64,000 nucleotides of DNA, taken from contig JASJFT010000112.1 in NCBI GenBank assembly GCA_030770425.1, positions 84,500 to 148,499 on the forward strand, written 5' to 3'. The notes below the pieces were generated by a model that saw only the letters and a list, made by a program, of their open reading frames with translations, was not told the origin of the DNA and ran no database searches. The position numbers were made by a program, and so were the translations under genes. This stretch comes from Darksidea phi. Taxonomy: Eukaryota > Ascomycota > Dothideomycetes > Pleosporales > Lentitheciaceae. Of the stretch, positions 62,057 through 64,000 are shown one piece after another; the stretch's first letter is position 1, and every line of letters starts with the position of its first letter.

Positions 62057-63090
62057 ATGCCCTCATCAACAATGTGGAGCGCCGTTCTCCAAGCAACCGT
62101 CATCTCCACGTTATCCATGATCCTCAATCACCAGCTAAGTGAAAAGATGTTCGATCAAGTGTGGGAGAATGAAGGGTTTCTAAATATGACGGACGCGGCG
62201 GTGTGGTCGAGTCTTACGTCCAGGCTCAACGCTTCAGCCACTACAAACAGCACGTTATCGCTAAACCAAACCACCAACTCTATCACCGGAACAGCGACCA
62301 ACAGTACACTTAACGCGATCCACAGCCCGCCGGAATCGTTCTATGGACGGACTTTACCGAGGGAGGTGCTCATGCTCGTGGTGGTTTGCATGCTACAGTA
62401 TTGCTGGCTTATCTGGCTGGAGAGGATATTGCCTGCTCGGCCTAGGCGGAGGGAGGTACCGTACGAGCAGAAAGAGAAAGTAGAAGAGAGCGAAGATCGC
62501 GAGGAAGAGGTGGTTAAGAAATGGATTGCGCAGGGTAGAGTACGCCGGGCTTCGTTGAACTGGTGTAACACGTTTCTAAAATGGGTGCTGGAATTGACAG
62601 TGGGAAGATTGTGGCGTGACACGGTGGGGCATACCCTTGAAGGTCTCCTCAAGCTCCAATCCCCCAAAACGATACTGGGAGGCTTGGCCGGCGTAAGTCG
62701 TCCCTTTCCTCAACCCTCTCGCTCCAGGTCTAACGAGGACATAAGCATCTCTTTATGAAATACATCGGCTCGTTCATCTCCATGCGTCCCCTTGTTGCTC
62801 TCATCGCCTTCATCATCATCCCAGCGCACAAGCAAATCGTCTTCATGGCTACTGCAGATCTGGTCGTGCGGATCTTCATCGTTACGGTCGTCCGCAATTT
62901 TGCCAATTGGGCGATCAAGACAGACTTTGTGCAGTCGTTCATGCAGAATATGACCGAGCACATGAGGAAGACGAAGTGGGAAAAGGAAAAGATAGAAAGA
63001 TTTCTAAAATTCGAGGATCAGTTAGAGAGATATTCAAGTCTCGACGATGACGATAAGTTAAGATATCGAAGGTACGACAATGAGTTGTGA
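62057..63090 (+). CDS. Membrane protein, distant Mpv17/PMP22-like pattern
   Basis: Two exons: 62057..62692 and 62746..63090. The 53 nt intron (GTAAGT...ATAAG with a textbook TCTAAC branch 12 nt before the acceptor) joins LGGLAG to HLFMKYIGSF in phase. 326 residues. Start chosen at MPSSTMWSAVLQATVIS; upstream the frame is open but non-protein-like. A first hydrophobic segment, a loop with several N-x-S/T sites (NSTLSLNQTT), a hydrophobic MLVVVCMLQYCWLIWLERILP segment, a charged Glu/Lys loop, then C-terminal segments around RPLVALIAFIIIPAHKQIVF. The order and the RPLVALIAF...PAHKQIVF block faintly recall fungal Mpv17/PMP22-like proteins; treat as unassigned. Confidence 0.65.
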
Positions 63091-63113
63091 GAGTCTTGCA
63101 CTACGGTTCCAGT

Positions 63114-63196
63114 CCCCCCTAAATTAGGGGGGGCCCGGCGGGGCCCTAATTAGGGCCCAGATTGACACACAATTAGGGGGGCGCGGGGCCCTAATT
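63114..63196. repeat. Cluster of GC-rich TTAGGG/CCCTAA hairpins
   Basis: Three palindromic units: 63114-63132 (CCCCCCTAA, one A, TTAGGGGGG); 63141-63158 (GGGCCCTAATTAGGGCCC, perfect); 63171-63196 (AATTAGGG, 10-nt loop, CCCTAATT). Each carries the TTAGGG hexamer on one arm and CCCTAA on the other. They begin 24 bp after the stop codon of the last gene. Confidence 0.75.
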
Positions 63197-63197
63197 T

Positions 63198-63297
63198 TAA
63201 GAGAAAAAAAATTATTTTCGATTTTTTTCCTAATTTTTTTTACGATTTCTTTTACGATTTTTTTTTAGAAATATTTTAAAAAAATTAATTTCTCTTA
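63198..63297. repeat. A/T homopolymer tract bounded by a 9-bp inverted repeat
   Basis: About 100 bp almost wholly A and T, with T-runs spaced by ACGATTT. TAAGAGAAA at 63198-63206 and TTTCTCTTA at 63289-63297 are exact inverted copies. Confidence 0.65.
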
Positions 63298-63305
63298 GTA
63301 CTTTA

Positions 63306-63888
63306 TATACTATCTAGAGCCCTTACGATTAGTTAACTAATCGTGAGGGCTTACTAGGTACAGCGAACCAATAGCCCTCGCGATTGAACGACTAATTGCG
63401 TGAGCTCAGCGGCTGGCCTATATCGAGCTCAGTAGCTAGCTGATATCGAGCTCAGCGGCTGACCTATATCGAACTTAGTAGCTAGCCTATATCGAGCTTA
63501 GGAGGGTATCTTACTTAGTCGTATAAACTATATAGTTCTTATTATATTACTATTAAGGAGGAGCGAGAGGGTAAGTATATATTATTAAGGTTGTTGAGTA
63601 TATAACGTAGAAAATTTTACATACTAGCATGTGAATACCCGCGAACACCCGCGTGCCCTACGCGCCCTTAATACCACCTAACGACCTAGCTACTGAGCTC
63701 GATATCAGCTAGCTACTAAGCTCGATATAGGTCAGCCGCTGAGCTCTGCATCAGCCAGCTACTGAGCTCCATATCAGCCAGCCGCTGAGCTCACGCGATT
63801 AGTCGTTCAATCGCGAGGGCTATTAGTTCACTGTACCTGGTGAGCCCTTACGATTAGTCGACTAATCGTGAGGGCTCTAGATAGTATA
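63306..63888. mobile_element. Foldback (long inverted repeat) element
   Basis: Two 195-bp arms, 63306-63500 and 63694-63888, are inverted copies at roughly 90% identity (about 20 differences by hand, about 16 of them transitions), separated by 193 bp with no coding potential. The outer part of each arm holds a near-perfect 32-bp palindrome (GCCCTTACGATTAG...CTAATCGTGAGGGC; left copy 63319-63350). The inner part is four 23-bp tandem units (63402-63493 on the left) of GAGCTCAGYRGCTRRCYKATATC type. No transposase, so it would be non-autonomous. Could also be part of a larger repeat extending beyond the window. Confidence 0.7.
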
Positions 63889-63924
63889 GATACTATACCT
63901 GATACTATACCTAATACTATACCT
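63889..63924. repeat. Three-copy 12-bp tandem repeat
   Basis: GATACTATACCT twice, then AATACTATACCT, directly abutting the right arm of the foldback element. Confidence 0.75.
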
Positions 63925-63937
63925 AACGTGTTTACGT

Positions 63938-63966
63938 AGCGAGTGGCCATTCTAAGCGAGTGGCCA
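63938..63966. repeat. Direct repeat AGCGAGTGGCCA
   Basis: Two exact 12-bp copies at 63938-63949 and 63955-63966, 17 bp start to start, near the right edge. They could belong to the terminus of another repeat that continues past the window. Confidence 0.6.
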
Positions 63967-64000
63967 CCCTCACCAACTTTCTACACACAAAAAGCCACGT

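Noticed and set aside
63402..63493. Regular 23-bp repeats considered as a CRISPR array
   Set aside because: Units are directly adjacent without unique spacers, in a eukaryotic repeat element.

Overview
The window is nuclear DNA of a filamentous ascomycete. Genes are mostly interrupted by 45-80 nt introns with GTRNGT donors, CTRAC branch points and YAG acceptors. Compact housekeeping genes sit next to a fungal siderophore cluster. The four-adenylation-domain ferrichrome-type NRPS beside sidA and an ABC transporter suggests Dothideomycetes; that placement is inference. Exon joins were made by hand, by checking reading phase and expected protein continuity across each junction.

Left part (1-30.2 kb), mainly housekeeping. 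It holds a conserved fungal protein cut by the left edge (-), an SR140/U2SURP-like splicing factor (+), a DUF7918-type nuclear protein (+), a TRAPPC12-like TPR protein (-) and the mitochondrial acetolactate synthase ILV2 (+). The last two are divergent and share a 273 bp promoter region with a perfect GCN4/CPC1 site. Next come a weak ORF, an Rds1-type ferritin-like secreted protein (-), tRNA m2,2G26 dimethyltransferase TRM1 (-) with an AUG-less presequence-like extension, a conserved membrane protein (+) and a small cysteine-rich secreted protein (+). A 2 kb gene-poor stretch with a 10-bp tandem repeat follows, then eIF3c/NIP1 (-) and the DYRK-family kinase YAK1 (-), one of whose introns must be GC-AG.

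Centre (30.2-54.8 kb), the siderophore cluster. sidA (L-ornithine N5-monooxygenase, -), an ABC-B full transporter (-) and a 5380-residue NRPS (+) are adjacent. The NRPS reads A-T-C-A-T-C-A-T-C-A-T-C-T-C-T-C. SidA would supply hydroxyornithine, an acyltransferase not seen here would acylate it, the NRPS would assemble a ferrichrome-type cyclic hexapeptide, and the transporter could move it. Four exact ATCWGATAA (SreA-type GATA) sites lie in the two intergenic regions that drive these genes.

Right part (54.8-64 kb). A secreted GH127-type glycosidase (+), a DUF7703-type membrane protein (-), about 2.9 kb with no convincing gene, and a membrane protein faintly like Mpv17/PMP22 (+). The last 0.9 kb is repeat DNA: GC-rich TTAGGG/CCCTAA hairpins, an A/T tract, and a foldback element with two 195 bp arms built from 23-bp subrepeats, whose arm differences are mostly transitions, as RIP would leave.
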